A stretch of 64,000 nt of DNA from Vibrio sp. 99-70-13A1 (lineage in GTDB: Bacteria > Pseudomonadota > Gammaproteobacteria > Enterobacterales > Vibrionaceae). The number at the start of each line of letters is the position of its first letter. Within the stretch, counting starts at the first letter, position 1. The notes beneath the pieces are model-generated. The model searched no databases. It saw only the letters and a program-made list of their open reading frames with translations, and had not been told where the DNA came from. Position numbers and translations under genes: made by a program. The stretch lies in the NCBI RefSeq assembly GCF_013114625.1, contig NZ_VTXD01000001.1, forward strand, positions 248,001 to 312,000, in the 5' to 3' direction. Of this stretch, positions 29,702 through 39,050 are shown in pieces.

Positions 29702-30694
29702 TTAAATCTCAACATGTAGGCAAGAAACAGCATGTACATCACTGCCTTCAATATGAGGCTTATTTTGCGCACAAGCTTCCGTAGCTTGCGGGCAACGAGT
29801 ACGGAAAACACAGCCTGAAGGCGGGTTAATTGGAGAAGGTAGATCTCCTTCCAACATCTGAATTTTCTTTTTACGTTCAAGACGCGGATCAGGGATCGGT
29901 ACAGCCGACATCAGTGCTTTGGTGTATGGGTGCTTAGGATCTGCAAAAAGAGCATCGGACTCACCAAGCTCAACAGCATTACCTAAATACATGACCAAAA
30001 CACGGTCAGAAATGTGCTTCACAACAGACAAGTCATGCGCAATGAAAACCAACGAAAGACCAAGCTCTTTTTGAAGTTCTTTCAATAAGTTAACTACTTG
30101 AGCTTGAATAGAAACATCCAAAGCTGACACTGGCTCATCACAGATGATCATACGTGGCTTCAGAATGAGAGCACGTGCGATACCAATACGTTGACATTGA
30201 CCACCAGAAAACTCATGCGGGTAACGGTTAATTACGTTAGGTAACAAACCTACTTTCGCCATCATTTCTTTAACGCGATCTTTTACTTCGGTTTTAGAAA
30301 GCTCTGGGTAAAAAGTCTCTAAAGGCTCAGCAATGATATCGCCAACGGACATTCGCGGGTTCAAAGACGCTAGAGGGTCTTGGAAAATCATCTGAATGTC
30401 TTTACGTGTTTCACGACGTTGAACTTCTTTCATTTTAGTTAAGTCTTGACCTAACCAAAGAACTTCACCTTCAGTCGCTTCAACGAGACCAATGATTGCA
30501 CGAGCAAAAGTGGATTTACCACAACCAGACTCACCAACAACACCTAACGTTTCGCCTTCAAATAAACGCACGTTAACGCCATCTACAGCTTTAAGGTTCG
30601 ATGGTTTAGCCCAAGGCCAAGCCGATTTTGATGCAATACTAAAGTGAACTTTTAGATCACTGATATCTAATAATAGCTTCTTATCTACACTCAT
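29702..30694 (-). CDS. oppF: Oligopeptide ABC transporter ATP-binding protein OppF
   Basis: 330 residues. Walker A GESGCGKS, signature FSGGQCQR and Walker B MIICDEPVSALD; the C-terminal oligo_HPY extension carries Cys residues (CVFRTRC...C...C). One of two ATPases of the Opp importer on the cytoplasmic face. The ORF can start at TTG 30703, but ATG 30694 forms a classic ATGA overlap with the oppD stop and is better spaced from GGGAG. Last gene of oppABCDF. Confidence 0.95.
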   Translation of the reverse strand: MSVDKKLLLDISDLKVHFSIASKSAWPWAKPSNLKAVDGVNVRLFEGETLGVVGESGCGKSTFARAIIGLVEATEGEVLWLGQDLTKMKEVQRRETRKDIQMIFQDPLASLNPRMSVGDIIAEPLETFYPELSKTEVKDRVKEMMAKVGLLPNVINRYPHEFSGGQCQRIGIARALILKPRMIICDEPVSALDVSIQAQVVNLLKELQKELGLSLVFIAHDLSVVKHISDRVLVMYLGNAVELGESDALFADPKHPYTKALMSAVPIPDPRLERKKKIQMLEGDLPSPINPPSGCVFRTRCPQATEACAQNKPHIEGSDVHAVSCLHVEI

Positions 30695-31665
30695 TTTGTC
30701 CAAGTCTCCCAGTCAGAAAAACAAGCACGCTGACGGCCATCGCCAAATGGCTGAAGAATAGGTGCTTCCTGCTTACAACGATCTACTACACGATGACAAC
30801 GGTCTTGGTAAGGACAACCAGTCGGCAAGCGTAATAAGTTAGGCGGGTTTCCCGGAATAGTTGGTAGAATTTCACCTTCTGTATCCAAACGCGGAATCGC
30901 TTTAAGAAGCCCTTCTGCGTAAGGGTGGCTTGGCTCGTAGAAAATCTCATCTACTGTGCCGTACTCCATTGTACGACCAGCGTACATAACGAGTACTTTG
31001 TCACAAGAACCAGCAACAACACCTAGATCGTGAGTAATCATGATGATTGCAGTATTGAACTCATCTTTAAGTTCATTCAGCAAATCCATGATTTGAGCTT
31101 GAATGGTTACATCAAGCGCCGTAGTCGGTTCATCTGCAATCAAGAGCTTTGGACGGCATAAAAGTGCCATAGCAATCATTACACGCTGACGCATACCACC
31201 TGAAAACTCGTGCGGATACATAGTTATACGCTTACGAGCTTCAGGGATTTTTACCGCTTCAAGCATTCTTACTGATTCTTCAAATGCTTCTGATTTACCC
31301 ATGCCTTTATGTAGCATAAGTACTTCCATTAACTGATCACATACTTTCATGTAAGGGTTCAGTGAAGTCATCGGATCTTGGAAGATCATTGCGATCTGTT
31401 CAGCACGAACTTTATTCAGTGCTTTTTCTGGAAGGTTAAGAATTTCTTTACCTTCAAACTGTGCGCTTCCTGAGATAATACCGTTTTTAGCCAGTAGACC
31501 CATTAATGCGAATACAGTTTGTGATTTACCTGAACCTGACTCACCTACAATACCAAGGGTTTCACCTTGCTCTAGCGAAAAGTTCAGGTCATTAACTGCG
31601 GTTACGGTACCATCTTGCGTGGTAAATTCGACGCGCAGATCTTTGACATCTAATAAGCTCATCAT
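30691..31665 (-). CDS. oppD: Oligopeptide ABC transporter ATP-binding protein OppD
   Basis: 324 residues. Walker A GESGSGKS, signature FSGGMRQR, Walker B LLIADEPTTALD, H-loop ITHDLG, and the C-terminal oligo_HPY segment with CPYQDRCHRVVDRC. Partner ATPase of OppF. Two ATGs stand together at the start (MMSLLD); GGAAG precedes. It overlaps oppF by four bases. Confidence 0.96.
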   Translation of the reverse strand: MMSLLDVKDLRVEFTTQDGTVTAVNDLNFSLEQGETLGIVGESGSGKSQTVFALMGLLAKNGIISGSAQFEGKEILNLPEKALNKVRAEQIAMIFQDPMTSLNPYMKVCDQLMEVLMLHKGMGKSEAFEESVRMLEAVKIPEARKRITMYPHEFSGGMRQRVMIAMALLCRPKLLIADEPTTALDVTIQAQIMDLLNELKDEFNTAIIMITHDLGVVAGSCDKVLVMYAGRTMEYGTVDEIFYEPSHPYAEGLLKAIPRLDTEGEILPTIPGNPPNLLRLPTGCPYQDRCHRVVDRCKQEAPILQPFGDGRQRACFSDWETWTK

Positions 31666-31705
31666 TGCTTCCTTAATCTTTTATAGCTATTTTTGCTATT
31701 TTTAG

Positions 31706-32614
31706 TTATCTGTCTTTTGGATCCAGCGCATCGCGCAGGCCATCACCAACATAGTTGAAGCAGAACAAAGTGATTACCATGAATGCCGCAGGGAAAGACA
31801 ATTGCCATAATGCAACTTCCATCGTTTGCGAACCTTCTTGTAATAACGCGCCCCAACTTGTCATAGGCTCTTGAACACCAAGACCAAGGAAAGATAAGAA
31901 TGATTCAGTAAGAATCATACTTGGGATTAGTAGAGTTGAGTAAACCGCTACAATACCTAATACATTAGGAACGATATGACGTGTAATGATCTTCCATTTA
32001 CTTACACCACATACATGGGCAGCTTCAATGAACTCTTTACTACGTAAACTAAGCGTTTGACCACGTACAATACGAGCCATATCTAGCCAAGCAATAGCAC
32101 CGATAGCAACAAAAATTAGTACGATATTACGACCAAAGAATGTTACTAAAACGATAACTAGGAACATGAATGGAACAGCGTAAAGGATTTCAAGGATACG
32201 CATCATCACTCGGTCAGTACGACCGCCAATGAAGCCTGAAGCCGCACCGTAAAGTGTACCAATCAGTACAGCAACAAATGCACCTAATACACCAACCATT
32301 AATGATATACGACCACCAATTAGGGTACGTACATACAAATCACGCCCAAGGCTATCAGTACCAAACCAGTGGTCAGCATTTGGACCTACGTGCATTGCAT
32401 ACCAGTCAGTATCATCATAAGCATACTGCGCAATCATCGGTAAGAAAGTAACAGCTAACACCATTAGTGTTAAAATAAATAGGCTCACCATTGCCGCTTT
32501 ATTACGCATAAAACGAATTCGGGCGTCTTGCCACAAGCTACGACCTTCAATTTCTAAATTTTCAGAAAATTTTTCAATCGCATCTAAGTTTTCTTTTTTC
32601 GTCAACATAACCAT
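31706..32614 (-). CDS. oppC: Oligopeptide ABC transporter permease OppC
   Basis: 302 residues, six transmembrane helices, with the N-terminal OppC_N segment and the EAA-type cytoplasmic loop (EAAHVCGVSKWKIITRHIVPN) that contacts the ATPases. Forms the inner-membrane channel with OppB. A second ATG two codons in (MLTKKEN) is an equally plausible start. Ten bases after oppB. Confidence 0.96.
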   Translation of the reverse strand: MVMLTKKENLDAIEKFSENLEIEGRSLWQDARIRFMRNKAAMVSLFILTLMVLAVTFLPMIAQYAYDDTDWYAMHVGPNADHWFGTDSLGRDLYVRTLIGGRISLMVGVLGAFVAVLIGTLYGAASGFIGGRTDRVMMRILEILYAVPFMFLVIVLVTFFGRNIVLIFVAIGAIAWLDMARIVRGQTLSLRSKEFIEAAHVCGVSKWKIITRHIVPNVLGIVAVYSTLLIPSMILTESFLSFLGLGVQEPMTSWGALLQEGSQTMEVALWQLSFPAAFMVITLFCFNYVGDGLRDALDPKDR

Positions 32615-32623
32615 ACGTCCCTG

Positions 32624-33544
32624 TTAGTAGCGAATTTTCGGGTCAATTACTGCTAGCAAAATATCAACAATTGCGTTGAATAAGATGAATAGGAAACCAA
32701 TTAAAATGGTTACACCCATTACTAGCGAGTAATCACGGTTAAATGCTGCATTTACGAATAACTTACCAATCCCTGGAAGACCAAAGATAGTTTCAACAAC
32801 AACAGAACCTGTGATGATACCTACGAAAGCAGGTCCCATGTAAGAAACAACAGGAAGCATTGCAGGCTTAAGTGCATGCTTTAATACGATATATGGGTAA
32901 CTTAGACCTTTTGCACGAGCAGTACGGATAAAGTTACTGTTCAGCGTCTCAATCATGCTGCCGCGAGTAATACGTGCAAATGTAGCTACATATAATAGAG
33001 ACATCGCAATAACAGGTAAGACTAGATACATATAGGTTCCGCCATGCCAGCCACCAGCAGGGAAGATATTCCAATACAAGGAGAATAAGTAGATGAGTGC
33101 AGGTGCCAATACAAAGGACGGCATTACCACCCCGAGCATGGCGGTAGACATTATAGTGTAGTCCACCCAGGTATTATGCTTCAGTGCTGCAATGGTTCCG
33201 ACCGATACCCCCATAATAATAGTGAAGAGGAAAGCGATTGAACCTATTTTGGCAGATACAGGAAGTGCTCCATAAATCAATTCATTAACCGAGTAATCTA
33301 GGTATTTGAAAGATGGACCAAAGTCGCCCTGAACGACATTTAATAGATACGTTGTGTACTGTTCGAATACTGGCTTATCTAAGCCATATTTTGCTTCAAT
33401 GTTAGCCATTACTTCTGGCGGTAATGGTTTTTCACTTGAAAATGGGTTTCCTGGCGCAAAGCGCATAAGAAAGAAAGATATAGTAATCAATACCAACATA
33501 GTTGGAATCGCTTCAAATATCCTTTTTGCGATGAATTTAAGCAT
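32624..33544 (-). CDS. oppB: Oligopeptide ABC transporter permease OppB
   Basis: 306 residues, six transmembrane helices, starting MLKFIAKRIFEAIPTMLVLITISFFLMR as the family does, and with the EAA-loop RTARAKGLSYPYIVLKHAL. Partner of OppC. It is separated from oppA by 128 bases containing a strong hairpin. Confidence 0.97.
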   Translation of the reverse strand: MLKFIAKRIFEAIPTMLVLITISFFLMRFAPGNPFSSEKPLPPEVMANIEAKYGLDKPVFEQYTTYLLNVVQGDFGPSFKYLDYSVNELIYGALPVSAKIGSIAFLFTIIMGVSVGTIAALKHNTWVDYTIMSTAMLGVVMPSFVLAPALIYLFSLYWNIFPAGGWHGGTYMYLVLPVIAMSLLYVATFARITRGSMIETLNSNFIRTARAKGLSYPYIVLKHALKPAMLPVVSYMGPAFVGIITGSVVVETIFGLPGIGKLFVNAAFNRDYSLVMGVTILIGFLFILFNAIVDILLAVIDPKIRY

Positions 33545-33610
33545 AAACTCACTCTTTCAGTCTGTGACAATAAATTAATGAAACCAATCTAAATATTATA
33601 GATTGAATAA

Positions 33611-33640
33611 GTACTGCATGTGATGAATCACATACAGCAC
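33611..33640 (-). promoter_or_regulatory. Intercistronic hairpin between oppA and oppB
   Basis: On the minus strand a 14-bp stem (two G-U wobbles) with a two-base loop: the core is ATGTGATGAATCACAT. No T-run follows, so it more likely blocks 3' exonucleases and raises oppA mRNA level than ends transcription fully. Confidence 0.65.
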
Positions 33641-33672
33641 TTGGATTTTTTATAGTTTTATAAGCTTAGAAG

Positions 33673-35307
33673 TTACTTAGCTTTGATATAAAGATCTTTT
33701 GAGTAGATCTTCTCTTCAGCGTTGTTAGCAGGGAAGCCACCAACTTGAGGAGATAGCAGTCGAGCACGAACATACTGGTAGATAGGCGCAATTGGCATAT
33801 CTTTAGCAATTAAATCTTCTGCTTGCATGTATAGAGCTGTACGCTCTTCTTCAGATGTTGAAGACAATGCTTTGTCAATGATTGCATCATACTCTGGGTT
33901 AGCCCAGTGCTGACCAGCCGTTGTATTCTTACTAACCATTAGAGTTAGGAAAGAAGATGCTTCATTGTAGTCACCACACCAACCAGCTCGTGATACTTCG
34001 AAATCACCTTGGTCTTTAGAAGATAGGTATGTTTTCCACTCTTGGTTTTCAAGAGTTACTTTAAGACCTAATGTTTTCTTCCACATAGAACCAAGTGCTA
34101 CTGCAATTTTCTTGTGGTTTTCGTTTGTGTTGTAAAGAAGGCTAAACTCTAGAGGGTTATCCTTACCAAAGCCTGCTTCTTCAAGTAGACGTGCCGCTTC
34201 TGCATTACGCTCTTTTTGAGATAGTTGAGCGTAAGCTGGAAGCTCAGGGTTGAAGCCAGCTGTGATTTCAGGCGTTAGGAAGTAAGCTGGTTTTTGTCCT
34301 TGAGCAAGAATCGCGTTAGTTACGATTGGACGGTCGATAGCATATGAAATTGCTTTACGAACACGTACATCATCAAAAGGCTTCTTCTTAGTGTTGAATG
34401 AGTAGTAGTAAGTACATAAGCTACCTTCAACAGAAACTGATTCTGGGTATTCTTTCTTTAGACGTTTGAAGTGTTCAACTGGAAGAGCTGAAGAAGAGAA
34501 GTCTAATTCGCCAGAAAGGAAACGGTTCATTTCAGCAACTTGGTTCTCAATAGGTAAGAACGTAACGCTGTTTAGAACTGTTTTATCGTTGTCCCAGTAC
34601 TGTTCATTACGTTTAAGAACTAAACGCTCATTAAGAACCCACTTATCTACTGCAAATGCGCCGTTACCAACGTAATGCTCAGGCTTAGTCCACTGGTCGC
34701 CGTACTTTTCAACAGTAGCTTTATGTACAGGCTTAGTCGTTGTGTGACCTGTCATCATTACGAAGTAAGGTACTGCTGTGTCTAGTTCTACAACAAGAGT
34801 CTTAGAATCTAGTGCTTTAACACCTAGCTCGCTCTTGTCTTTTTTACCTGCGATGATGTCTTTCGCGTTAACCATCTTAGTATATTCCATATACCAAGAG
34901 TAAGGCGATGCAGTTGCAGGGTCTACAGCACGTTGCCAGCTGTATACAAAGTCTTCTGCAGTAACTGGGTCACCGTTAGACCATTTAGCATCATCACGAA
35001 GGTGGAATGTGAAAGTTTTGTTGTCTGTCGTTTCCCAGCTTTTCGCAACGCCAGGGATGGTGTTACCATCTGCGTCTTGGTTCACTAGTCCCTCAAGTAA
35101 ATCACGAATTACGTGTGATTCTGGTACACCTTGAGATTTGTGCGGGTCAATTGTCGCTACCTCAGTACCGTTACCACGAACGAGATCCTGAGATTTTGCC
35201 AATTCTGTACCAGCAGGTACGTCAGCTGCGATTGTTGTTGTAGAAGTGGCAGCCATTGCCAAACCAGCACCTAGAAGAAGGGCTTGAGTGATTTTATTCT
35301 TGTACAT
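33673..35307 (-). CDS. oppA: Periplasmic oligopeptide-binding protein OppA
   Basis: 544 residues. A signal peptide (~1-28, ending TTTIAA) is followed by the SBP_bac_5 fold. Segments such as PHKSQGVPESHVIRDLLEGL, WSNGDPVTAEDFVYSWQR and AISYAIDRPIV are family hallmarks. Captures peptides of two to five residues for OppBCDF. Codon bias suggests high expression, as expected for an abundant periplasmic protein. First gene of the operon, with a structured leader. Confidence 0.96.
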   Translation of the reverse strand: MYKNKITQALLLGAGLAMAATSTTTIAADVPAGTELAKSQDLVRGNGTEVATIDPHKSQGVPESHVIRDLLEGLVNQDADGNTIPGVAKSWETTDNKTFTFHLRDDAKWSNGDPVTAEDFVYSWQRAVDPATASPYSWYMEYTKMVNAKDIIAGKKDKSELGVKALDSKTLVVELDTAVPYFVMMTGHTTTKPVHKATVEKYGDQWTKPEHYVGNGAFAVDKWVLNERLVLKRNEQYWDNDKTVLNSVTFLPIENQVAEMNRFLSGELDFSSSALPVEHFKRLKKEYPESVSVEGSLCTYYYSFNTKKKPFDDVRVRKAISYAIDRPIVTNAILAQGQKPAYFLTPEITAGFNPELPAYAQLSQKERNAEAARLLEEAGFGKDNPLEFSLLYNTNENHKKIAVALGSMWKKTLGLKVTLENQEWKTYLSSKDQGDFEVSRAGWCGDYNEASSFLTLMVSKNTTAGQHWANPEYDAIIDKALSSTSEEERTALYMQAEDLIAKDMPIAPIYQYVRARLLSPQVGGFPANNAEEKIYSKDLYIKAK

Positions 35308-35374
35308 GCATTAAACTCCAAGTTTTTATTTTGCATCCATGACTTCTTTGTTCGGCTTACTAAACGGATAGTGA

Positions 35375-35416
35375 TTTAGATTTATTTTGCTTAAAATTTA
35401 AGCATAAAAATCTAAA
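35375..35416 (-). promoter_or_regulatory. Hairpin in the oppA leader
   Basis: The outer arms TTTAGATTT / AAATCTAAA and the inner arms GCTTAAA / TTTAAGC form a 42-base near-palindrome, 68 to 109 bases upstream of the oppA start. It could be an operator or a 5' UTR structure. Confidence 0.5.
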
Positions 35417-35582
35417 ACCTTACAAAGATTGCGGAACACACTAGCAATCATTGAAGTAATTTTCCATAAAAAACTGGCATGGAATCGGATAACGCCCCGA
35501 AAACATCAATAAGTTAGTGTAATATTCCGCCAAAACAAAGATTAATAGTGATTTAACAAGCAGCAAACAATGGTAAAAAACC

Positions 35583-35659
35583 ATTAATGTTAATAAAACT
35601 AGCTTGATTGTTGTTTATAGCATCTTATGCTAAAACACGACCAAGAAATTAACATTAAT
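35583..35659. repeat. Nested inverted repeats upstream of oppA
   Basis: ATTAATGTTAAT (35583-35594) and its exact complement ATTAACATTAAT (35648-35659) flank a smaller perfect hairpin TAGCAT-CTT-ATGCTA (35618-35632). Confidence 0.7.
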
Positions 35660-35857
35660 GACACATGAAATCTAATTCTGACTCACATATATCCTATCCA
35701 AGTTCCTTTAAGTGTGAGAAATATCACTCTATAAAAAACAGAGTAAAAGCCTATAAATATAAGCGCATAATACCGATTGACTATACACTCACAACTTATG
35801 CATAACGAACCATAATAAGCTACACATCCTTCATTAACTTTAATAGTTACAAAACGT

Positions 35858-35886
35858 AAAAAGGCCGACAATGATGTCGACCTTTT
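35858..35886 (-). terminator. Terminator of the moa operon
   Basis: AAAAGG-CGAC / GTCG-CCTTTT with one internal mismatch; on the minus strand it is followed by TTTTTAC. It lies 34 bases after the moaE stop. Confidence 0.75.
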
Positions 35887-35919
35887 AAGTTTGATTTACT
35901 GACACAGTCTTGAGAGAGG

Positions 35920-36390
35920 CTACTTTTCCCAGCGTTCCGCAGCTTGCGTATCTGAGTCACGAGATTCGACCCAACGAGTTGATTCTGTCGTCCGCTCTTT
36001 CTTCCAAAATGGAGCTTTGGTTTTAAGAAAGTCCATAACAAATTCGCAGGCTTCAAATGCTGCGCCTCTGTGAGCACTTGAAACACCCACATACACGATT
36101 TGGTCGCCAATATCTAAGTCGCCTACACGGTGTATGACACGCATTCTTTGAATTGGCCAGCGAGTTTCAGCTTGGTCACAAATCTCACTCAATGACTTCT
36201 CTGTCATACCTGAGTAATGCTCAAGCGATAAACCAATGACGTTATCACCCAAATTCATATCTCGAACTTTACCGACGAAAGTCACAACAGCACCGGCAGA
36301 AGTACCTTCACCTAGGAAGTCGTATTCTTTACCTACACAAAAGTCATCTTTTGTAACTAAAACTCGCGGGTCTAGATCTTTTGAATCCAT
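35920..36390 (-). CDS. moaE: Molybdopterin synthase catalytic subunit MoaE
   Basis: 156 residues. With MoaD it converts cyclic pyranopterin phosphate to molybdopterin. Family motifs: GAVVTFVGKVRD, LEHYSGM, HRVGDLDIGDQIVYVGVSSAHRGAAFEAC and FWKKE with the catalytic Lys. One base separates it from moaD. Confidence 0.96.
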   Translation of the reverse strand: MDSKDLDPRVLVTKDDFCVGKEYDFLGEGTSAGAVVTFVGKVRDMNLGDNVIGLSLEHYSGMTEKSLSEICDQAETRWPIQRMRVIHRVGDLDIGDQIVYVGVSSAHRGAAFEACEFVMDFLKTKAPFWKKERTTESTRWVESRDSDTQAAERWEK

Positions 36391-36391
36391 G

Positions 36392-36637
36392 CTAACCTCC
36401 CGTTACCGGCGGAAAGAATGCCACTTCATCGCCATCTTTCACTTCAGTCGCCAGTGGCACAATAGCTTGGTTAAGTGCAGCCAATAACTTGCCCTCTTCC
36501 AATGCGATGTCCCATTTACCTTCTTGTTGCGAGAGGTGAGAACGAATTGCTTCGATAGTTGTGAATTGAGCGTCAACTTGCACGCTATCAACGCCAACCA
36601 GTTCGCGTGTTTGAGCAAAAAATAAAACTGTTATCAT
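36392..36637 (-). CDS. moaD: Molybdopterin synthase sulfur carrier subunit MoaD
   Basis: 81 residues, ubiquitin-like beta-grasp fold ending in the required Gly-Gly (PPVTGG) that is thiocarboxylated. Overlaps moaC by four bases, fitting translational coupling. Confidence 0.95.
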   Translation of the reverse strand: MITVLFFAQTRELVGVDSVQVDAQFTTIEAIRSHLSQQEGKWDIALEEGKLLAALNQAIVPLATEVKDGDEVAFFPPVTGG

Positions 36638-37113
36638 GCGTCCGCCTTAAAGTGACCTGATTTACCACCGGTTTTCTCTAACAAGCGCACATTCTCGATA
36701 ACAATGTCTTTCTGAACCGCTTTACACATATCATAAATAGTTAAAGCAGCAACCGATGCAGCAGTTAAAGCTTCCATCTCTACACCAGTTTTACCTGCAA
36801 GTTTACAAACTGATTCGATACGTACTTTATTTTCATCAACTAAAGCTTCAAGTTGAACTTCAACCTTAGTTAATAGAAGAGGATGACAAAGAGGAATCAA
36901 GTCCCATGTCTTCTTCGCCGCTTGAATTCCTGCAATACGCGCTGTCGCAAAAACATCACCTTTGTGGTGGCTGCCATTCATGATCAGTTCTAGTGTTTCA
37001 GGTAACATTTGAACGAATGCTTCCGCTCTCGCTTCACGAACCGTTTCAGCCTTAGCCGATACATCCACCATGTTTGCTTCGCCAGATGCGTTAATGTGTG
37101 TAAATTGACTCAT
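36634..37113 (-). CDS. moaC: Cyclic pyranopterin monophosphate synthase MoaC
   Basis: 159 residues, beginning [19 protein letters not shown] like E. coli MoaC. Conserved [11 protein letters not shown] and [11 protein letters not shown] segments line the active site. Completes the GTP-derived ring closure after MoaA. Twelve bases after moaB. Confidence 0.97.
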   Translation of the reverse strand: MSQFTHINASGEANMVDVSAKAETVREARAEAFVQMLPETLELIMNGSHHKGDVFATARIAGIQAAKKTWDLIPLCHPLLLTKVEVQLEALVDENKVRIESVCKLAGKTGVEMEALTAASVAALTIYDMCKAVQKDIVIENVRLLEKTGGKSGHFKADA

Positions 37114-37125
37114 ACTCAGACCACC

Positions 37126-37638
37126 TTATACAGAAAGATGTGGCATGAAATTACAAGGACGGTGGCTAGCATCCATCTGCTGCTTGATGATCTTAGTCCA
37201 ACCTGTGCGGCAAGCACCTGTAGAACCTGGCATCGCAAAAATAACGGTATGGTTAGCAAAACCCGCGATCGCACGAGATTGAATTGTCGATGTGCCAATC
37301 TCTTCGTAAGACACCTGGCGGAATAGCTCACCAAAGCCTTCTACTTCTTTGTCGAATAGTGGCTTAAGTGCTTCTGGCGTGCTGTCACGAGAAGTAAAAC
37401 CGGTACCGCCAGTAATCATGATAGCTTGAACGCTTTCATCAGCGATCCACTGAGACACAATCGCACGAATCTTATACATGTCATCGATAACGATTTGCTT
37501 ATCAACTACATTATGACCCGCCTCTTTAGCATGATCAGCTAGGTAACCACCTGATGTGTCGTTTTCTTCTGTGCGAGTATCTGAAACGGTTAGTACTGCA
37601 ATGTTCGCTGCTTGAAATTTGCTTTCTGCGTGACCCAT
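37126..37638 (-). CDS. moaB: Molybdenum cofactor biosynthesis protein B
   Basis: 170 residues, MoaB/MogA fold. The [16 protein letters not shown] and [14 protein letters not shown] motifs match the MPT-binding site of the family. MoaB-type proteins bind molybdopterin; in E. coli MogA is the active adenylyltransferase and MoaB's role is less clear. Second gene of the moa operon. Confidence 0.95.
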   Translation of the reverse strand: MGHAESKFQAANIAVLTVSDTRTEENDTSGGYLADHAKEAGHNVVDKQIVIDDMYKIRAIVSQWIADESVQAIMITGGTGFTSRDSTPEALKPLFDKEVEGFGELFRQVSYEEIGTSTIQSRAIAGFANHTVIFAMPGSTGACRTGWTKIIKQQMDASHRPCNFMPHLSV

Positions 37639-37728
37639 TTGTTCACCTATTTAAATTTTTCAATGATTAGACTGATTCGCCCAGCCTAAATAAGCTGAGC
37701 GATAAAATACTTTAGAGTATATAGCGGG

Positions 37729-38718
37729 TTAACCGCCGATTGATGCCAAGTTTGGAGTCATGCCGCTGTTGCCATCATGCAAGAAGTGGCTAACGGACTT
37801 AGTTTGAAGCTGAGCCTGAATTCGATCAATGAGCTCTTGCTCTTGTTGATCTTCTTGAATCAGATCTCTCAGCTCAACACCGTGGTCGCCAAACAGACAT
37901 AGATGAAGTTTACCGATCGCAGAAACACGCAGTCGGTTACAACTCTCACAGAAGTCTTTCTCGTAAGGCATGATCAAACCAATTTCACCCTTGTATTCCG
38001 GGTGAACAAACACTTGTGCAGGGCCATCATTAACGGCTTTGATTTTTAATAACCAACCATTAGCAATAAGCTGATTGCGAATCGCAACGCCAGATACATG
38101 GTGTTTATCGAACAACTCGTCCATCTCGCCAGTTTTCATCAACTCGATAAAACGTAATTGAATGGGTTTGTCTTTGATCCAATTAAGGAAGGCTGGTAAT
38201 TCCTGACTATTGAGGTCTTTCATCAATACTACGTTTACTTTGACTTGTTCAAAGCCAACCTCAAACGCTTTATCGATGCCTCGCATAACCTCAGTAAATT
38301 TATTCTCACCAGTGATCTGATGGAACATACGTGAATCTAAGCTATCCACACTCACGTTTATATGGGTTAAACCCGCATCACGCCATTGCCCTACTTGTTT
38401 ATCCATGCGGTAGCCATTGGTTGTCGTGGCCACTTTTTCGATGCCTGGAGTAGAAGCAACAGTATGTATGATTTCAGGAAAGTCTTTACGCAGACTCGGC
38501 TCTCCGCCTGTAATACGGATCTTTGAGGTACCACAATCTGCAAACGCTTTTACAATGCGTTTGATCTCGGGAACACTTAAAAAAGACGAGTTTTTTTGCC
38601 CTGACGGTTTATAACCATCTGGTAAGCAGTAAGTACATTTAAAGTTACAGACGTCTGTAACCGACAAACGCAAGTAATAAAACTTGCGCTTGAATCTATC
38701 TTCGAATTGTTGCGCCAT
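37729..38718 (-). CDS. moaA: GTP 3',8-cyclase MoaA (radical SAM)
   Basis: 329 residues. The radical SAM cluster is Cys24-x3-Cys28-x2-Cys31, the second substrate-binding cluster is CESC...C (near 255-272), and the chain ends in the functional Gly-Gly (ASIGG). It opens GTP ring chemistry of Mo-cofactor synthesis. An ORF start five codons upstream exists, but the ATG at 38718 sits behind the conserved GGAAAGGTGTTCC leader end and gives the usual [10 protein letters not shown]-terminus. First gene of moaABCDE. Confidence 0.96.
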   Translation of the reverse strand: MAQQFEDRFKRKFYYLRLSVTDVCNFKCTYCLPDGYKPSGQKNSSFLSVPEIKRIVKAFADCGTSKIRITGGEPSLRKDFPEIIHTVASTPGIEKVATTTNGYRMDKQVGQWRDAGLTHINVSVDSLDSRMFHQITGENKFTEVMRGIDKAFEVGFEQVKVNVVLMKDLNSQELPAFLNWIKDKPIQLRFIELMKTGEMDELFDKHHVSGVAIRNQLIANGWLLKIKAVNDGPAQVFVHPEYKGEIGLIMPYEKDFCESCNRLRVSAIGKLHLCLFGDHGVELRDLIQEDQQEQELIDRIQAQLQTKSVSHFLHDGNSGMTPNLASIGG

Positions 38719-38721
38719 GGA

Positions 38722-38850
38722 ACACCTTTCCAAACACGGGAGGCATAATCATTTCCAATTAAGCCCTTGTGACAACATGTCACTGGCTCTTAACGCGTAT
38801 CGGTACAGCAAAAACCACTGTGCGACTTAGCATAGAAGAGCTCGGAGTTA
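38722..38850 (-). ncRNA. Moco (molybdenum cofactor) riboswitch leader of moaA
   Basis: The minus-strand leader contains the blocks known from the E. coli moaA leader in the same order: ACTCCGAGC, a hairpin GTGACA-TGT-TGTCAC, then GCCTCCCGTGTTTGGAAAGG immediately before the start codon. The element lets the cofactor product repress moa expression. Exact limits are my estimate. Confidence 0.82.
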
Positions 38851-39050
38851 TGGCAACTACGGCATAAAAACACGCGTAGTAGCTGACTAATAAAATACTT
38901 AATATTTGTACGTGAATCTAGTTTTGTATCAAAAAAACGCGTGATTTAAGCAAAAAAACCATATCAACTCGGCAAAATAACACCTATTGAGTATATGAGC
39001 GTAAGCATTTACCATTAAATATAGTTGGTATTAATCTAATAAGAAAAATA
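38851..39050. other. Divergent moaA/ybhK promoter region
   Basis: 200 bases between the riboswitch and ybhK, AT-rich, presumed to hold both divergent promoters. No further structure stands out. Confidence 0.5.

Larger units (their letters stand above)
35308..35919. other. Upstream region of oppA and 3' spacer of the moa operon
   Basis: A 612-base AT-rich spacer. It holds the oppA promoter and leader (structures at 35375-35416 and 35583-35659 are listed separately) and the moa terminator at 35858-35886. One 62-codon minus-strand ORF (35683-35871) has no visible ribosome binding site and looks spurious. Nothing else is recognisable. Confidence 0.6.

Noticed and set aside
35683..35871. A 62-codon minus-strand ORF upstream of oppA
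   Set aside because: No ribosome binding site, no recognisable similarity, and it runs into the moa terminator hairpin.
38771..38790. Possible CRP site TGTGAC...GTCAC in the moaA leader
   Set aside because: The spacing is wrong for CRP, and the palindrome is the central hairpin of the Moco riboswitch.
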